Positions 8,379 to 18,393 are shown, counted from the first letter of the stretch. The stretch: 64,000 bases of DNA from Dyadobacter soli (GCF_900101885.1 NZ_FNAN01000016.1:124001-188000); one strand, 5' to 3'. The notes: generated by a model not told the origin, from the letters alone. Program-made: numbers and translations.

Positions 8379-9404
8379 ATGAAAGTAACCCGTTTCGCTG
8401 TCGCCATGCATGCCCTCATTTGGGTACTGCTCCTGGTTGTTCCCTACGTACCGACCGACCAGGTTTTCAACGCGCTTGACCCATCTTCGGACAGGGTTTA
8501 TCTTTTGCTATGTCTCACGCTTAGCGCCTTGCTGCTGGTGACTTTCTATGTCAATTACCTTGTGCTCATGCCCAGGTACCTGTTGGCAAAGCGCTACTGG
8601 ATTTATTTTCCGGCGTTGTTGCTGACTATCGGAGCGGCGGGATTTCTGTTTGCATTAATTCTTCAACTTTCTGATTTCAATTCGATTCTGGCATTGCGTG
8701 TCAACCCGGCGATTGAGAAGATTATTCCGGTAATCATCGTGAATGCATTGCTGCTGTGGTTGCTGTCGATTGTGTCGTCTATTTTGTGGACGATTTATAA
8801 CCGGTTGAGACAAACGGAAAGTGAAAAGCTGTCGGCGCAGATTGCTTCGCTCAAATCGCAGATCAACCCCCATTTTCTTTTCAATACGTTAAATAATATT
8901 TATGCAATTGCGATTGACACCTCGCCAAAAGCGGCGGATATGGTGGACAAACTATCGGAAATGATGCGGTATACAATGAAGGAAACCCAGCAGGATTTTG
9001 TGGCACTGGAAGATGAAATCAATTATATCAGCAACTACATCGAACTGCAAAAGCTCCGGCTGGACCGCAGCGTAAGGCTCGACTACGATTACCCGGGTTA
9101 TATTCCGTCGCTCAGGATCGCACCGATGCTGTTGATCCCGTTCGTTGAGAATGCATTTAAACACGGCGTAAATTCGGAGCAGAAGAGCCGAATCAGGATC
9201 GAAATGCAGATTAATAACACGGAATTTCAGCTGAGTGTAGTTAACAATAAAGTGAACGTTCAGCGGGATATTTCCGAGCGCAGCGGCTTGGGAATTGAGA
9301 ATACGAGGCACCGGTTGAACCTGATCTACCCGTCGCGGCATTTGCTGACCATTCATGACAACGAAAAGGAATTCATCGTATCCCTGCATATCAACCTTCA
9401 ATGA
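8379..9404 (+). CDS. LytS/YehU-type sensor histidine kinase
   Basis: 341 residues. Four membrane segments (about 8-26, 40-62, 74-96 and 112-138) are followed by a coiled linker and a His_kinase domain with the phosphoacceptor H165 in QINPHFLFNTLNNIYAI. The ATPase half has N258 (VENAFKHG) and the short G-box GLGIEN at about 303. ATG 8379 is preferred over TTG 8352. The stop overlaps the start of the LytTR regulator by four bases, the usual arrangement for this kinase-regulator pair. The membrane part has no recognised ligand domain, so the signal is unknown. Confidence 0.9.
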   Translation: MKVTRFAVAMHALIWVLLLVVPYVPTDQVFNALDPSSDRVYLLLCLTLSALLLVTFYVNYLVLMPRYLLAKRYWIYFPALLLTIGAAGFLFALILQLSDFNSILALRVNPAIEKIIPVIIVNALLLWLLSIVSSILWTIYNRLRQTESEKLSAQIASLKSQINPHFLFNTLNNIYAIAIDTSPKAADMVDKLSEMMRYTMKETQQDFVALEDEINYISNYIELQKLRLDRSVRLDYDYPGYIPSLRIAPMLLIPFVENAFKHGVNSEQKSRIRIEMQINNTEFQLSVVNNKVNVQRDISERSGLGIENTRHRLNLIYPSRHLLTIHDNEKEFIVSLHINLQ

Positions 9405-10093
9405 TAAACGCCATTGCCATAGACGACGAGCCGCTGGCTTTGAATGTAATCACATCGCTTTGTGCAAAGCATGAGGGAATCAATTTGCAAAAGACATTTA
9501 CGCAACCCAATGAAGCGCTGCGTTATCTGCATAAATTCCCGGTGGACCTGATATTCTGCGACATCCAGATGCCTTCGATGACGGGAATTAGTCTGGTGAA
9601 ATCGTTGCGGCAAAATACGATGGTCATTTTCACCACGGCATTCAGCGAGTACGCCGTAACCAGTTATGAATTGAATGCAATCGACTATTTGTTGAAGCCG
9701 ATCAACCAGAAGCGATTCGCGCAGGCAATCGCGAAAGCAGTCGATTACTTTGATTATATTCACAAAAAGGACGATACCGCCGACAAAAACATATTCATCC
9801 GCTCCGATTTCAGCCTGGTTAAAGTGCCTTTATCCGACATCGTCTACATTGAAGGACTGGCCGATTATTTGAGAATACATATCAAAGACAGGAAGCCGAT
9901 CGTAGCACGTATGCCGATGAAGGATATGATGGAGAAACTCAATTCCAACGACTTTATCCGCGTACACCGCAGTTATATTCTCCCATTCTCCAAAATTGAA
10001 GCTGTCCGCGGCGGGACCATCTACATTGCCGGGCAGGAATTGCCGATCGGGCGCACGTATGCCGACGAGTTTTTCAACCGGTATAATGGCTGA
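9401..10093 (+). CDS. LytTR-family response regulator
   Basis: 230 residues. The receiver domain at 1-120 has D8/D9, phosphoacceptor D54 (LIFCDIQMP), T78/T79 and K99. The LytTR DNA-binding domain at about 132-230 includes the family stretch FIRVHRSYILPFSKIEAV. It is translationally coupled to the LytS-type kinase. LytTR proteins bind direct repeats upstream of membrane and surface genes; the TonB receptor gene 126 bases downstream is the obvious candidate target. Confidence 0.92.
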   Translation: MINAIAIDDEPLALNVITSLCAKHEGINLQKTFTQPNEALRYLHKFPVDLIFCDIQMPSMTGISLVKSLRQNTMVIFTTAFSEYAVTSYELNAIDYLLKPINQKRFAQAIAKAVDYFDYIHKKDDTADKNIFIRSDFSLVKVPLSDIVYIEGLADYLRIHIKDRKPIVARMPMKDMMEKLNSNDFIRVHRSYILPFSKIEAVRGGTIYIAGQELPIGRTYADEFFNRYNG

Positions 10094-10219
10094 CGATCCC
10101 TCGTTCTTCGCGTAAATCCGGCACTTCTTCTCATTAATTTTTACAGCCTTTCTTTCGATCACACATTTGTACCGCTGCCGGTTCGCAGCACAAAAAAAGA
10201 TCAAAAAACAGCTGTATTC

Positions 10220-12523
10220 ATGATGTTTAAGAAAGTGGTTTTAACAAGTCTGCTATTACTATTTGGCGGTGCGCTCATGGCGCAGTCCAGGTATACGGTA
10301 AGCGGGACGGTCAAGCAGAAATCTTCGGGCGAAACGCTGATCGGCGTGACGGTAGTGGTAGCCGGGCAGCCCACGATGGGGGTGATCACCAATGAGTATG
10401 GTTTCTATTCGATTTCGCTGCCGAAGGGAAGTTACTCGCTCCGGTTTTCGTACGTGGGCTACCAGCAGCAGACGATGCCTGTAAACCTGGATGCCAATGT
10501 GAAGGTAAACATCGAGCTGTCGGACGATATCAGTTTGCAGGAGGTGGTGGTGACTTCCAAAAAGGACGACGACAACCTCACACAGGCGGTAATGGGCACG
10601 GAAACGCTGAATATGAAGACGGCCTCCAAGATCCCGGTTGTGTTCGGAGAAAAGGATCTGGTCAAAACGATTCAGTTAATGCCCGGCGTGAAATCGAATG
10701 GAGAAGGCTCAAACGGCTTCTCGGTGAGGGGAGGCGCTACCGACCAGAACCTGATCCTGCTCGACGAAGCGCCGGTGTACAACGCGTCGCATTTGCTGGG
10801 CATATTCAGCACGTTCAACAGCGACGCGATCAAGGATGCGACCATTATCAAAGGCAACAGCCCGGCCCAGTTCGGCGGGCGGCTGTCGTCGGTGCTGGAC
10901 GTGAAAATGAAGGAAGGGAATAACAAAAATTACCAGGTAAGCGGCGGTATCGGATTGATCAGCAGTCGGTTGACGGTCGAAGGACCTATTCAGAAGAACA
11001 AGTCGTCCTTCATTATCTCCGGCCGGAGAACGTATGCCGACCTGTTTGCCAAACTCTCTTCGGACCTGAAAGACACGAAATTGTATTTCTACGACCTGAA
11101 TATGAAGGCGAACCTGGAAATCAACGATAAAAACAAGCTGTTCTTCTCGGGCTATTTCGGAAAGGACGTACTGGGTATTTCGACTTTGTTTAACAGCAAA
11201 TGGGGGAATTCTACCGGTACATTACGGTGGAACAGACTGATCAGCAGCAAGTTGTTTTCCAACACCTCCTTCATTTACAGCAACTACGATTTCAACGTAG
11301 GCTTCAAAAGCGACGGGGCTGAAACCAATTTCAACTCGCACATCAAAGACCTGAACCTCAAACAGGATTTTACCTGGTTCGCCAATGTGAAGAATAACAT
11401 CCGTTTTGGTTTCAATATCATACACCACACCATTACGCCCACGAAAGCCGGCGGCACGGACATCGTGAGCACGAAGAAAGACCGGAAGGGCTTGGAGAAT
11501 GCCGTGTACGTGGCCAACGCTTACAAAGCCACCGAGCGGCTGAGCCTGGATTACGGCCTGCGTTTCTCGTTCTACAACGTGCTCGGCGGCGACACGTATA
11601 ATATCTACCGAAACAACGAGCTGGTGAAGTCCATTACGCTGGCGGATGGGAAAACAGGCAAGACCTACATCAACTGGGAGCCCCGGTTTTCGGCGAATTA
11701 CCGGCTGAACGATGTGTCGAGCGTGAAGGCTGGTTATGCAAGAAATACGCAAAGCCTGCATTTGATGAGCAATTCTACCGGCGGCAGCCCCACCGACCAG
11801 TGGATCGGCAACAGCTACAATATCAAGCCCGGCGTGGCCGACCAGTTCAGCGCCGGGTATAGCAGGAACTTCGACGACAATGCTTATGAGCTTAATGCCG
11901 AGGCCTATTACAAATCGATGAAAAACCAGATCGATTACCGCGACGGGGCGGACATCAATACGGTGCCCGATATCGAAAGCGAATTGCTTTTTGGAAAGGG
12001 CAGGGCCTATGGTTTGGAAATATTGTTCAAAAAGAAAACCGGGAAACTGACCGGCTGGATCGGCTACACGCTTTCGAAAACCGAACGGCAGATCAACGGA
12101 ATCAATGGCGGCGCCTGGTACAATGCCAAGCACGACCGGACGCACGACTTGTCGGTAGTCGGCATTTACACGCTTTCGGAGAACTGGACGCTGTCGGGTA
12201 CTTTCATTTACAACACGGGAAATGCGGTCACTTTCCCGACCGGTAAATATCCGCTCAACGACATGGTGATGTACCAATACGGTAACCGCAATGCCGACCG
12301 CATGCCCGCCACGCACCGCCTCGATCTGAGCGCCACATTTGAACGGCCGTCGCGGCGCAGGTTTCAGGGCTCATGGAGCTTCGGCTTGTACAATGTGTAC
12401 GGGCGGAAAAACCCCTACCTGATGACTTTCAAGGAGAACAAAACCGACCCCGGGAAAATCGACGCCGTTCAAACATCGCTGTTTCAATGGGTACCCAGCA
12501 TTTCTTACAATTTCAAATTCTGA
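10220..12523 (+). CDS. TonB-dependent outer-membrane receptor with carboxypeptidase-like N-domain
   Basis: 767 residues. A signal peptide ends near LMAQ, residues 22-110 are a CarboxypepD_reg-like beta-sandwich, then comes a TonB plug with KDLVKTIQLMPGVKSNGEG and VRGGATDQNLILLDEAPVYN, and a C-terminal beta-barrel ending in the aromatic strand SISYNFKF. The plug wording differs from SusC, and the partner is a DUF4249 lipoprotein rather than SusD, so this is not a typical glycan pair. The substrate is unknown; such receptor-DUF4249 pairs are abundant in Bacteroidota. The gene follows the LytS/LytTR pair and may be under its control. DUF4249 starts four bases after the stop. Confidence 0.9.
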   Translation: MMFKKVVLTSLLLLFGGALMAQSRYTVSGTVKQKSSGETLIGVTVVVAGQPTMGVITNEYGFYSISLPKGSYSLRFSYVGYQQQTMPVNLDANVKVNIELSDDISLQEVVVTSKKDDDNLTQAVMGTETLNMKTASKIPVVFGEKDLVKTIQLMPGVKSNGEGSNGFSVRGGATDQNLILLDEAPVYNASHLLGIFSTFNSDAIKDATIIKGNSPAQFGGRLSSVLDVKMKEGNNKNYQVSGGIGLISSRLTVEGPIQKNKSSFIISGRRTYADLFAKLSSDLKDTKLYFYDLNMKANLEINDKNKLFFSGYFGKDVLGISTLFNSKWGNSTGTLRWNRLISSKLFSNTSFIYSNYDFNVGFKSDGAETNFNSHIKDLNLKQDFTWFANVKNNIRFGFNIIHHTITPTKAGGTDIVSTKKDRKGLENAVYVANAYKATERLSLDYGLRFSFYNVLGGDTYNIYRNNELVKSITLADGKTGKTYINWEPRFSANYRLNDVSSVKAGYARNTQSLHLMSNSTGGSPTDQWIGNSYNIKPGVADQFSAGYSRNFDDNAYELNAEAYYKSMKNQIDYRDGADINTVPDIESELLFGKGRAYGLEILFKKKTGKLTGWIGYTLSKTERQINGINGGAWYNAKHDRTHDLSVVGIYTLSENWTLSGTFIYNTGNAVTFPTGKYPLNDMVMYQYGNRNADRMPATHRLDLSATFERPSRRRFQGSWSFGLYNVYGRKNPYLMTFKENKTDPGKIDAVQTSLFQWVPSISYNFKF

Positions 12524-12526
12524 AAC

Positions 12527-13321
12527 ATGAAAAATATCCTTAAAATAATGGGTGTCGTGTTCCTGCTTACCAGCTGCGAGAAGGTGGTGGAGCTGGATTA
12601 CAAGGGAAACCAGTCGCGGATCGTGATAGAAGGCAATATCAGCAACCAACCCGGGCCCTACATCGTCAAAATCCGCAAATCCGTGGCGCTTACCCAGACG
12701 GGCGCTTACCCAACGGTGGACAATGCGGTGGTGATCATCAGCGATAATGCAGGCCATGCCGACACGCTCATTGCGCAGGGGAACGGCACGTATCTTACCC
12801 GCAAGTTGCAGGGAATGGAGGGCAGGACTTACACACTCGCAATAACCGCCGAAAACCAGTCCTACGCCGCGCAAAGCACCATGCCGGAGCGCGTTCCATT
12901 CGACGGCATTAAGGTGGAAGAGGTAATATTTGGGGGAGAAACCGAGTTTAATATCATTCCGGAATACGTAGATCCGGCGCAAAAAGGCAATAATTACCGC
13001 TTTGAGCTTTCCGCAAACGACAAGCTGATGAACCAGCATTTTGTACAAAACGACGAGGTGAAAAACGGTTTGAAAAATACCGCGCGGCTCGAACTCAGCG
13101 ACGATGAAGACCTGAAACTGAAACGCGGGGATGTGATCACGCTGAAAATGCAATGCGTCGACGCGAAGGTGGCGCTTTACTATAAAACCCTGGCATTAAT
13201 CGGCGACAGCGGCCCGGGCGGCGGCATAACGCCCAACAACCCGCCGGGCAACATTTCAAATGGAGCATTAGGCGTGTTCTCCGCTCACACCAGCGAAACC
13301 AAAAGCATTACCATCCCTTGA
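12527..13321 (+). CDS. DUF4249 lipoprotein
   Basis: 264 residues with a lipoprotein signal (VVFLLTSC, lipidated Cys at about 17). The ELDYKGNQSRIVIEGNISNQPGPYIVKIRKS start is typical of DUF4249, a beta-rich cell-surface or periplasmic lipoprotein family of unknown function that is nearly always encoded beside a TonB receptor. The C-terminus is Pro/Gly-rich. It probably caps or assists the upstream receptor, by analogy with SusD, though no structure-based role is assured. Confidence 0.9.
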   Translation: MKNILKIMGVVFLLTSCEKVVELDYKGNQSRIVIEGNISNQPGPYIVKIRKSVALTQTGAYPTVDNAVVIISDNAGHADTLIAQGNGTYLTRKLQGMEGRTYTLAITAENQSYAAQSTMPERVPFDGIKVEEVIFGGETEFNIIPEYVDPAQKGNNYRFELSANDKLMNQHFVQNDEVKNGLKNTARLELSDDEDLKLKRGDVITLKMQCVDAKVALYYKTLALIGDSGPGGGITPNNPPGNISNGALGVFSAHTSETKSITIP

Positions 13322-13341
13322 AGTTCCGGAAATGGTGTCAG

Positions 13342-14580
13342 TTACGGATACAAAAGATATTTCGCCCGGATAGCCTTGAACTTTTGTAACCCCGGCTCCC
13401 AGCTTTTTCTGATCTCCGCTTCGGATACGCCCGCTATGATCTGTTTTCGCAATTGGTCGGTGCCGATGCGGAGGTCGAAAGCGGATATGTCCTGGTTGGC
13501 TCTTCCGGGCGTAAAGAAATTGGCTTTGTCGGGATAGGCATTGTATAATTCAATTAGCCACGACAGGTTAATCTGGCGGCTTTTACGGAGCTGGTCGATG
13601 TCGAAATTGCGGAGATCGAGGCCATAACAAACTGCGTCTTTGTGGCGGGGACTTTCACTCATCCCGGGAATGCTGACGGGTTTGTAGGAAAATGAATATT
13701 TACCTTCCAATGCAGGCGCGCCTAAAATAGTGAATGGCATTTTCGTTCCGCGCCCTTCGTTGATCATCGTTCCTTCGAACATACACAAGCTCGGGAAAAG
13801 CATTACGGCCTGCTGTGTATTCAAATTCGGTGAGGGATTGATGGGGAGCACATAAGGCAAGTCATGGTTGTAGTTGGCTACTTTGATGACGGTTATTTTA
13901 CACTGTTTTGCCAGATATCCCTCACCATTAAGGTATTGTGCAAATTCACCTATCGTCATGCCGTGCGTCATCGGCGTGTAATGTATGCCGATCGCGGATT
14001 TGTACCTGTCATCGGTCATCACCGGGCCGTCGACCACATAACCGTTGGGATTGGGCCTGTCGAGAATCAGCAATTCCTTGTTGTTTTCCGCGCAGGCTTC
14101 CATGACATATTCGAGCGTGTTGATATTGGTATAGTAGCGGCAGCCCACATCCTGAATATCGAATACCATCAGGTCTACATCGGCCAGTTGTTCTTTGGTC
14201 GGTTTCTGGTTTTTTCCATACAGCGAAATGATCGGAATGCCGGTTTTAGCATCCACCTCATTGCCCACCGCGGCCCCGTTACTTGCATTACCCCGGAAAC
14301 CATGTTCGGGCCCAAACACTTTTGCAATTTTAATTCCAAGACTTACCAAACTATCGACACTACTTTTGTTGCCGATAATAGAACTCTGGTTTGCGACCAG
14401 GCCAACCCGTTTTCCTTTCAGATAAGGCAAATATTTGTCGGTCTGATCGGCGCCGGTGATAATGCCGGCATTACCGGATTTACTTTGATTGGATGAACCG
14501 CTTTGTGCGGCGCATTTAAATTGGCTCATCGCCAGCAGCGTAAAAAGAATTGCAGGGATTAATCTTTCGAACTGTTTCAT
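13342..14580 (-). CDS. namZ: NamZ-family (DUF1343) exo-beta-N-acetylmuramidase
   Basis: About 412 residues from ATG 14580 (an ATG at 14598 would add six). A signal peptide precedes the DUF1343 domain: KGKRVGLVANQSS, KIAKVFGPEHGFRGNASNG, DLMVFDIQDVGCRYYTN, then NEGRGTKMPFTILGAP. Characterised NamZ enzymes release terminal MurNAc from peptidoglycan fragments in the periplasm, giving a cell-wall sugar salvage route. It stands alone here, convergent with the DUF4249 gene and divergent from the AraC gene. No other recycling genes are next to it. Confidence 0.9.
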   Translation of the reverse strand: MKQFERLIPAILFTLLAMSQFKCAAQSGSSNQSKSGNAGIITGADQTDKYLPYLKGKRVGLVANQSSIIGNKSSVDSLVSLGIKIAKVFGPEHGFRGNASNGAAVGNEVDAKTGIPIISLYGKNQKPTKEQLADVDLMVFDIQDVGCRYYTNINTLEYVMEACAENNKELLILDRPNPNGYVVDGPVMTDDRYKSAIGIHYTPMTHGMTIGEFAQYLNGEGYLAKQCKITVIKVANYNHDLPYVLPINPSPNLNTQQAVMLFPSLCMFEGTMINEGRGTKMPFTILGAPALEGKYSFSYKPVSIPGMSESPRHKDAVCYGLDLRNFDIDQLRKSRQINLSWLIELYNAYPDKANFFTPGRANQDISAFDLRIGTDQLRKQIIAGVSEAEIRKSWEPGLQKFKAIRAKYLLYP

Positions 14581-14713
14581 CGTACTTTTTACGGTCATTG
14601 GTGCGAGTTTGAATGTGCTGAGGTAACAGGGGCCAAGTTACTAAAATTGGTAAAAGCGCTGGGCGCGTGTCAAGAAAGTATTCGCATAAGTTGGCATATC
14701 AAAGACGTACAAT

Positions 14714-14721
14714 TAAGTTTG
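14714..14721 (+). promoter_or_regulatory. -7 promoter element for the AraC gene
   Basis: TAAGTTTG matches TAnnTTTG exactly and lies 33 bases before the start codon at 14755. No perfect -33 TTTG is seen. Confidence 0.45.
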
Positions 14722-14754
14722 ACAGATCAATCGAACCCATGACACCCCTCCATA

Positions 14755-15771
14755 ATGACAAATAAGGAGAACGATCTTCCCGCGAAGGAACCGAATGGCG
14801 ATATCGACCATCATCAGTTTCCCGATCTGAGCGAGGTGAAAGGCCACGAAATTTCCGATCGCGAACTGACGATGGAAGGTTCGGACTTTTTCGGGCTAGG
14901 GAGGGAGATGGCGGTTGAGGGAATCCACGTCTGGTACCAGTCGCTGGCGGTCGCGCGGGAGCGTACCTGGCACATTACCGACCACGCCCCGCGCATTCAG
15001 ATGAACTTCAATTTGCAAGGTAATACCACTTACTATTCCAACAAGCTGGGAAAAGTGTTTGTGCGTTTCAGCCCGGGGCAGCATAACCTGATGCTCATTC
15101 CCGAAGGCGACATCCAGGTGCAATGCGCACCGGACGAGCATTCGGAGATATTCTCGCTAAACCTCGCCGCCGACTTCTTTTTCAGCCTGCTGCCACCGTC
15201 GCACCTGCTCAGCGTGCATTTCGAAAAGGGTATCCGGTACAAATTACCCGCATTCATGAGTATGCGGAACCTCCCCGTCACCGGCCCGATGGAGCATATT
15301 ATTTTTGAAATAATCCAATGCCCCTACGCAGGCTTCCACAAAAGCCTTTTCGTCCGGGCGAAGGCGATCGAATTGCTTTTGCTGCAAATGGAGCAAAATG
15401 AGCATTTGCCCTTACCCAGCTTCCTGTCCACGCTCAGCAGCGAGCATGCGGAACAAATGCATTTGGTGAAAAAACTGCTTGATGAAAACCTGGACCAGCA
15501 ATGGTCGCTGAAAGACCTCGCGCGCCAGGTGGGCAGCAACGAGTTCAACCTCAAAAAGTATTTCAAGGAAGTGTTCGGCGAAACGGTCTTTGGATACCTG
15601 CATCAGAAACGGATGGAAACCGCGAAAGACGCGCTTTGTCAGCCGGGCTCTTCTGTCCACGACGTGGCCCAGCGCATGGGATACAAGCATCCCACCCATT
15701 TCACGGCCGCCTTCAAAAAACATTACGGTATTCTTCCCAGCAAGCTCAGCAAGCCGAATTACTCCCTCTGA
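14755..15771 (+). CDS. AraC-family regulator of the iron/siderophore locus
   Basis: 338 residues. The C-terminal AraC domain (about 240-335) has two helix-turn-helix units: WSLKDLARQVGSNEFNLKKYFKEVFG and SVHDVAQRMGYKHPTHFTAAFKKHYGILPS. The N-terminal part is a sensing domain with the layout of PchR-like regulators, which activate receptor genes when the ferri-siderophore is present. It is transcribed in the same direction as the TonB receptor that follows after 150 bases, and the predicted receptor promoter lies in that gap. The ligand is inferred from context. Confidence 0.88.
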   Translation: MTNKENDLPAKEPNGDIDHHQFPDLSEVKGHEISDRELTMEGSDFFGLGREMAVEGIHVWYQSLAVARERTWHITDHAPRIQMNFNLQGNTTYYSNKLGKVFVRFSPGQHNLMLIPEGDIQVQCAPDEHSEIFSLNLAADFFFSLLPPSHLLSVHFEKGIRYKLPAFMSMRNLPVTGPMEHIIFEIIQCPYAGFHKSLFVRAKAIELLLLQMEQNEHLPLPSFLSTLSSEHAEQMHLVKKLLDENLDQQWSLKDLARQVGSNEFNLKKYFKEVFGETVFGYLHQKRMETAKDALCQPGSSVHDVAQRMGYKHPTHFTAAFKKHYGILPSKLSKPNYSL

Positions 15772-15818
15772 CGTCTCTCGTATTCCTTTTCGCGTCGTTT
15801 TCGGTAGGCATGGGCACC

Positions 15819-15846
15819 TATCTTTGCATTTAGTATTAGTCTAAAT
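15819..15846 (+). promoter_or_regulatory. Receptor promoter with an overlapping palindromic operator
   Basis: TATCTTTG at 15819-15826 is an exact TAnnTTTG -7 element. One base later begins ATTTAGTATTAGTCTAAAT (15828-15846), a perfect 6-bp inverted repeat with a 7-base spacer that covers the expected transcription start. The TTAGTCTAA core resembles half of a DtxR/IdeR operator. The position fits repression by a metal-sensing regulator such as a DtxR- or Fur-family protein, not encoded in this window. Confidence 0.55.
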
Positions 15847-15921
15847 AAGGTTCTGCGACTGTGCGGCTGGCTTCTCATGGAAACCAGCAGGGCCAACCCC
15901 CGGATATCAGGAAAAATTACG

Positions 15922-18393
15922 ATGTTATTGAAACACCTTTTACACATCACGGCCATCGCCACGCTGTTCCATTTCAGTACCAATGCCCAAAACGCCGATC
16001 CGAAAACCGCGACGGTGAAGGGGAAAGTCAGGGATGAAAAAGGGGCGGTCGTGAGCTTTGTAACGGTCCGGGTCGGCGATTCCAACATCGCTACATTCTC
16101 TGAAACGGACGGTACTTTCCAGTTGAAGAACGTGCCTTACGGCCATCAGGATATCGTGATCACTTCCGTGGAAATCGAGGCTAAAAAGCTGAAATTACAC
16201 GTAACCAAGCCGGTTCACGAACTCAATCCGGTCGTGAAAAAGACCGCGCAGGAACTTAATGAGGTCAGTATCGTTCAAAAAACGGAGAAGAAACAAATTG
16301 AAACACAGGGTTTTGCAGTTGCGGTGATCGAAACGAAAGAGGCGTCGCTCAGAAACCTGAATACCAACGAATTGCTCGACCGCTCGGTAGGCGTGCGCGT
16401 CCGCCAGAATGGCGGCATCGGTTCGCGGGTGGAGTACAACCTGAACGGAATGTCGGGCAGCGCCGTCGGGATATTCCTGGACGGGATCGAAATATCGACG
16501 TACGGGTCGTCTTTCAACCTGAACAACATTCCGCCGGCGATGATCGAGCGCATCGAGGTGTACAAGGGCGTGTTGCCCGCGCACCTCACGGGCGACTACG
16601 TGGGTGGGGCCATTAATGTGGTGCTGAAAAAGGACGCTTCGCAAAACAACATTACCGCCGCTGTCGCTTACGGATCATTCAATACCTTCCAGGCCGACCT
16701 TTCAGGAATCTACCGCAACAAGCGCACGGGCTTCACCACGAGAGGTTCCGGCTTTTATACGTATACAGATAACAGTTACACGACGTGGGGCAAGTTTTCG
16801 AAATTTGTTCACCCAGACCGGACCCTCGAACGGTACTACCGCGCCAAGCGGTTCAATAATGAATACCGGTCGGTTGGCGGGCGGTTTGAGGTGGGTTTCA
16901 CGAATGTCAAATGGGCCGACCAGTTTTTTCTCGGCTACAATATATCAGATACTTACGCCGAAATCCCGCACGGCACCACCATGGCGAGGCCGTATGTGGG
17001 CAGGTTCGGCGAGTACCAGGCGCACGTGGTGAGTTTGAACTACAACAAAAACAACTTCCTCGTGAAAGGCCTTGCGCTGAACGTGAATGCGGTGAGGAGT
17101 TACCGGAGCACGTACGTGCAGGACACGGTAGGGCAGGTGTACAACTGGGACGGCAACCCGCGCATGCTCATCCGGAATGGCGAGATCATTCCCGTGCCTC
17201 CCACTGCCGGAATGGGCCAGCAGGGGCCGAAAAGCATAGTGGAAGTGAACCGGCAGATCACCAATATGCGCTCGAATTTGGGGTATACTATTTTCCCCGG
17301 ACACCGCATTTCCCTGAACCACAAGCTGGAAGCCACGGACCGCGACGATAACGACCTGCTCAACCCGGTCAACAAAGACCTCGTGACGGTCAGCAATGTG
17401 ATGACCAACATCTTCGCATTGAACTACGAGGCGCAGCTTTTCAATGACAAGCTGAAAACCAATATTTTAGGTAAACACACTTCCAACAGGACCATCCAAA
17501 CCAAACCCGAGCTCGTGGAACAGGATGGCGGTAATGTGGTAAACCGGGTGGAGAGCAAATCTGTCAACAACAACTTCGGCTACGGCGCGACGGTTTCCTA
17601 CAATGTGTTTTCCAAAATGCATATCATCGGCTCCACGCAGAATTCCTACGTATCGGCGACGGAAAACCAGCTTTACGGCGACCCGGAAAACAACATCCTC
17701 GAAAACCTCAACCTCATCCCGGAAAAGAATGTGAATTATAACCTCGGCTTCCGGCACGGGCCCGTCCAGTTCGGCAAGCATAAGCTCACGTTGTATGCCA
17801 GCGCATTCTGGCGGAATGGTTTTAACAAAATCACCCAGCAGGCCGTGGAAGACCAGATTGTCCCCGGCCGGGAAAGCGATGCGGATATTCAGGTGACCAA
17901 ATATGTGAACATCGGAAGGACGCAGTCGAGGGGTTTTGAAGGCGAGATCATCTACGTGTACGACAACCGGCTGAATGCCCTTTTCAATTTCTCCAAGTTC
18001 AATACCCTGTTCAAGCAGAAGTTCGATCAGAAAGGCAATCCCCACGATCTGTACAATTTGCAGTTACCCAACGAGCCGTTTTTTACCATGAACGGCAGCG
18101 TCCAGTACCGCCTGAATGACAAGTTTCAGAAAAAATCCATTCTCAATATCTATTACAATACCGGCTATGTGGCGCCTTTCAGCACGGTTTGGATGGAGTC
18201 GGAGTGGTTTACGACGCCTACGCAGTTCTACCACGACCTGGGCGCGAGCTACCGGTTCCCGAACGGCAAGATGGTGGTCAGCTTCGACCTGAAAAACCTC
18301 CTCAATGCCGAGATGTACGACAATTTCGGTGTGCAGAAGCCCGGCAGAAGTATTTCCGTGAAGTTGAATTATACAATCAGTAAATTTTTATAA
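15922..18393 (+). CDS. TonB-dependent siderophore-type receptor (XusA-like)
   Basis: 823 residues from ATG 15922, which gives a clean signal peptide ending STNAQ; the frame is open back to 15877 but that extension is not peptide-like. Residues about 30-110 are a carboxypeptidase-regulatory-like domain, followed by a plug (NELLDRSVGVRVRQNGGIGS, MIERIEVYKGVLPAHLTGD) and a barrel ending LNYTISKFL. A TonB receptor followed by a DUF4374 lipoprotein and, further on, a PepSY protein recalls the XusABC xenosiderophore system of Bacteroides. It is related to the receptor half of the fusion at 52135-55548. The cargo is inferred to be a ferri-siderophore or haem-like complex. Confidence 0.87.
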   Translation: MLLKHLLHITAIATLFHFSTNAQNADPKTATVKGKVRDEKGAVVSFVTVRVGDSNIATFSETDGTFQLKNVPYGHQDIVITSVEIEAKKLKLHVTKPVHELNPVVKKTAQELNEVSIVQKTEKKQIETQGFAVAVIETKEASLRNLNTNELLDRSVGVRVRQNGGIGSRVEYNLNGMSGSAVGIFLDGIEISTYGSSFNLNNIPPAMIERIEVYKGVLPAHLTGDYVGGAINVVLKKDASQNNITAAVAYGSFNTFQADLSGIYRNKRTGFTTRGSGFYTYTDNSYTTWGKFSKFVHPDRTLERYYRAKRFNNEYRSVGGRFEVGFTNVKWADQFFLGYNISDTYAEIPHGTTMARPYVGRFGEYQAHVVSLNYNKNNFLVKGLALNVNAVRSYRSTYVQDTVGQVYNWDGNPRMLIRNGEIIPVPPTAGMGQQGPKSIVEVNRQITNMRSNLGYTIFPGHRISLNHKLEATDRDDNDLLNPVNKDLVTVSNVMTNIFALNYEAQLFNDKLKTNILGKHTSNRTIQTKPELVEQDGGNVVNRVESKSVNNNFGYGATVSYNVFSKMHIIGSTQNSYVSATENQLYGDPENNILENLNLIPEKNVNYNLGFRHGPVQFGKHKLTLYASAFWRNGFNKITQQAVEDQIVPGRESDADIQVTKYVNIGRTQSRGFEGEIIYVYDNRLNALFNFSKFNTLFKQKFDQKGNPHDLYNLQLPNEPFFTMNGSVQYRLNDKFQKKSILNIYYNTGYVAPFSTVWMESEWFTTPTQFYHDLGASYRFPNGKMVVSFDLKNLLNAEMYDNFGVQKPGRSISVKLNYTISKFL

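Noticed and set aside
10162..10169. CACATTTG as promoter of the TonB receptor at 10220
   Set aside because: Mismatch at the most conserved T and no -33 element.
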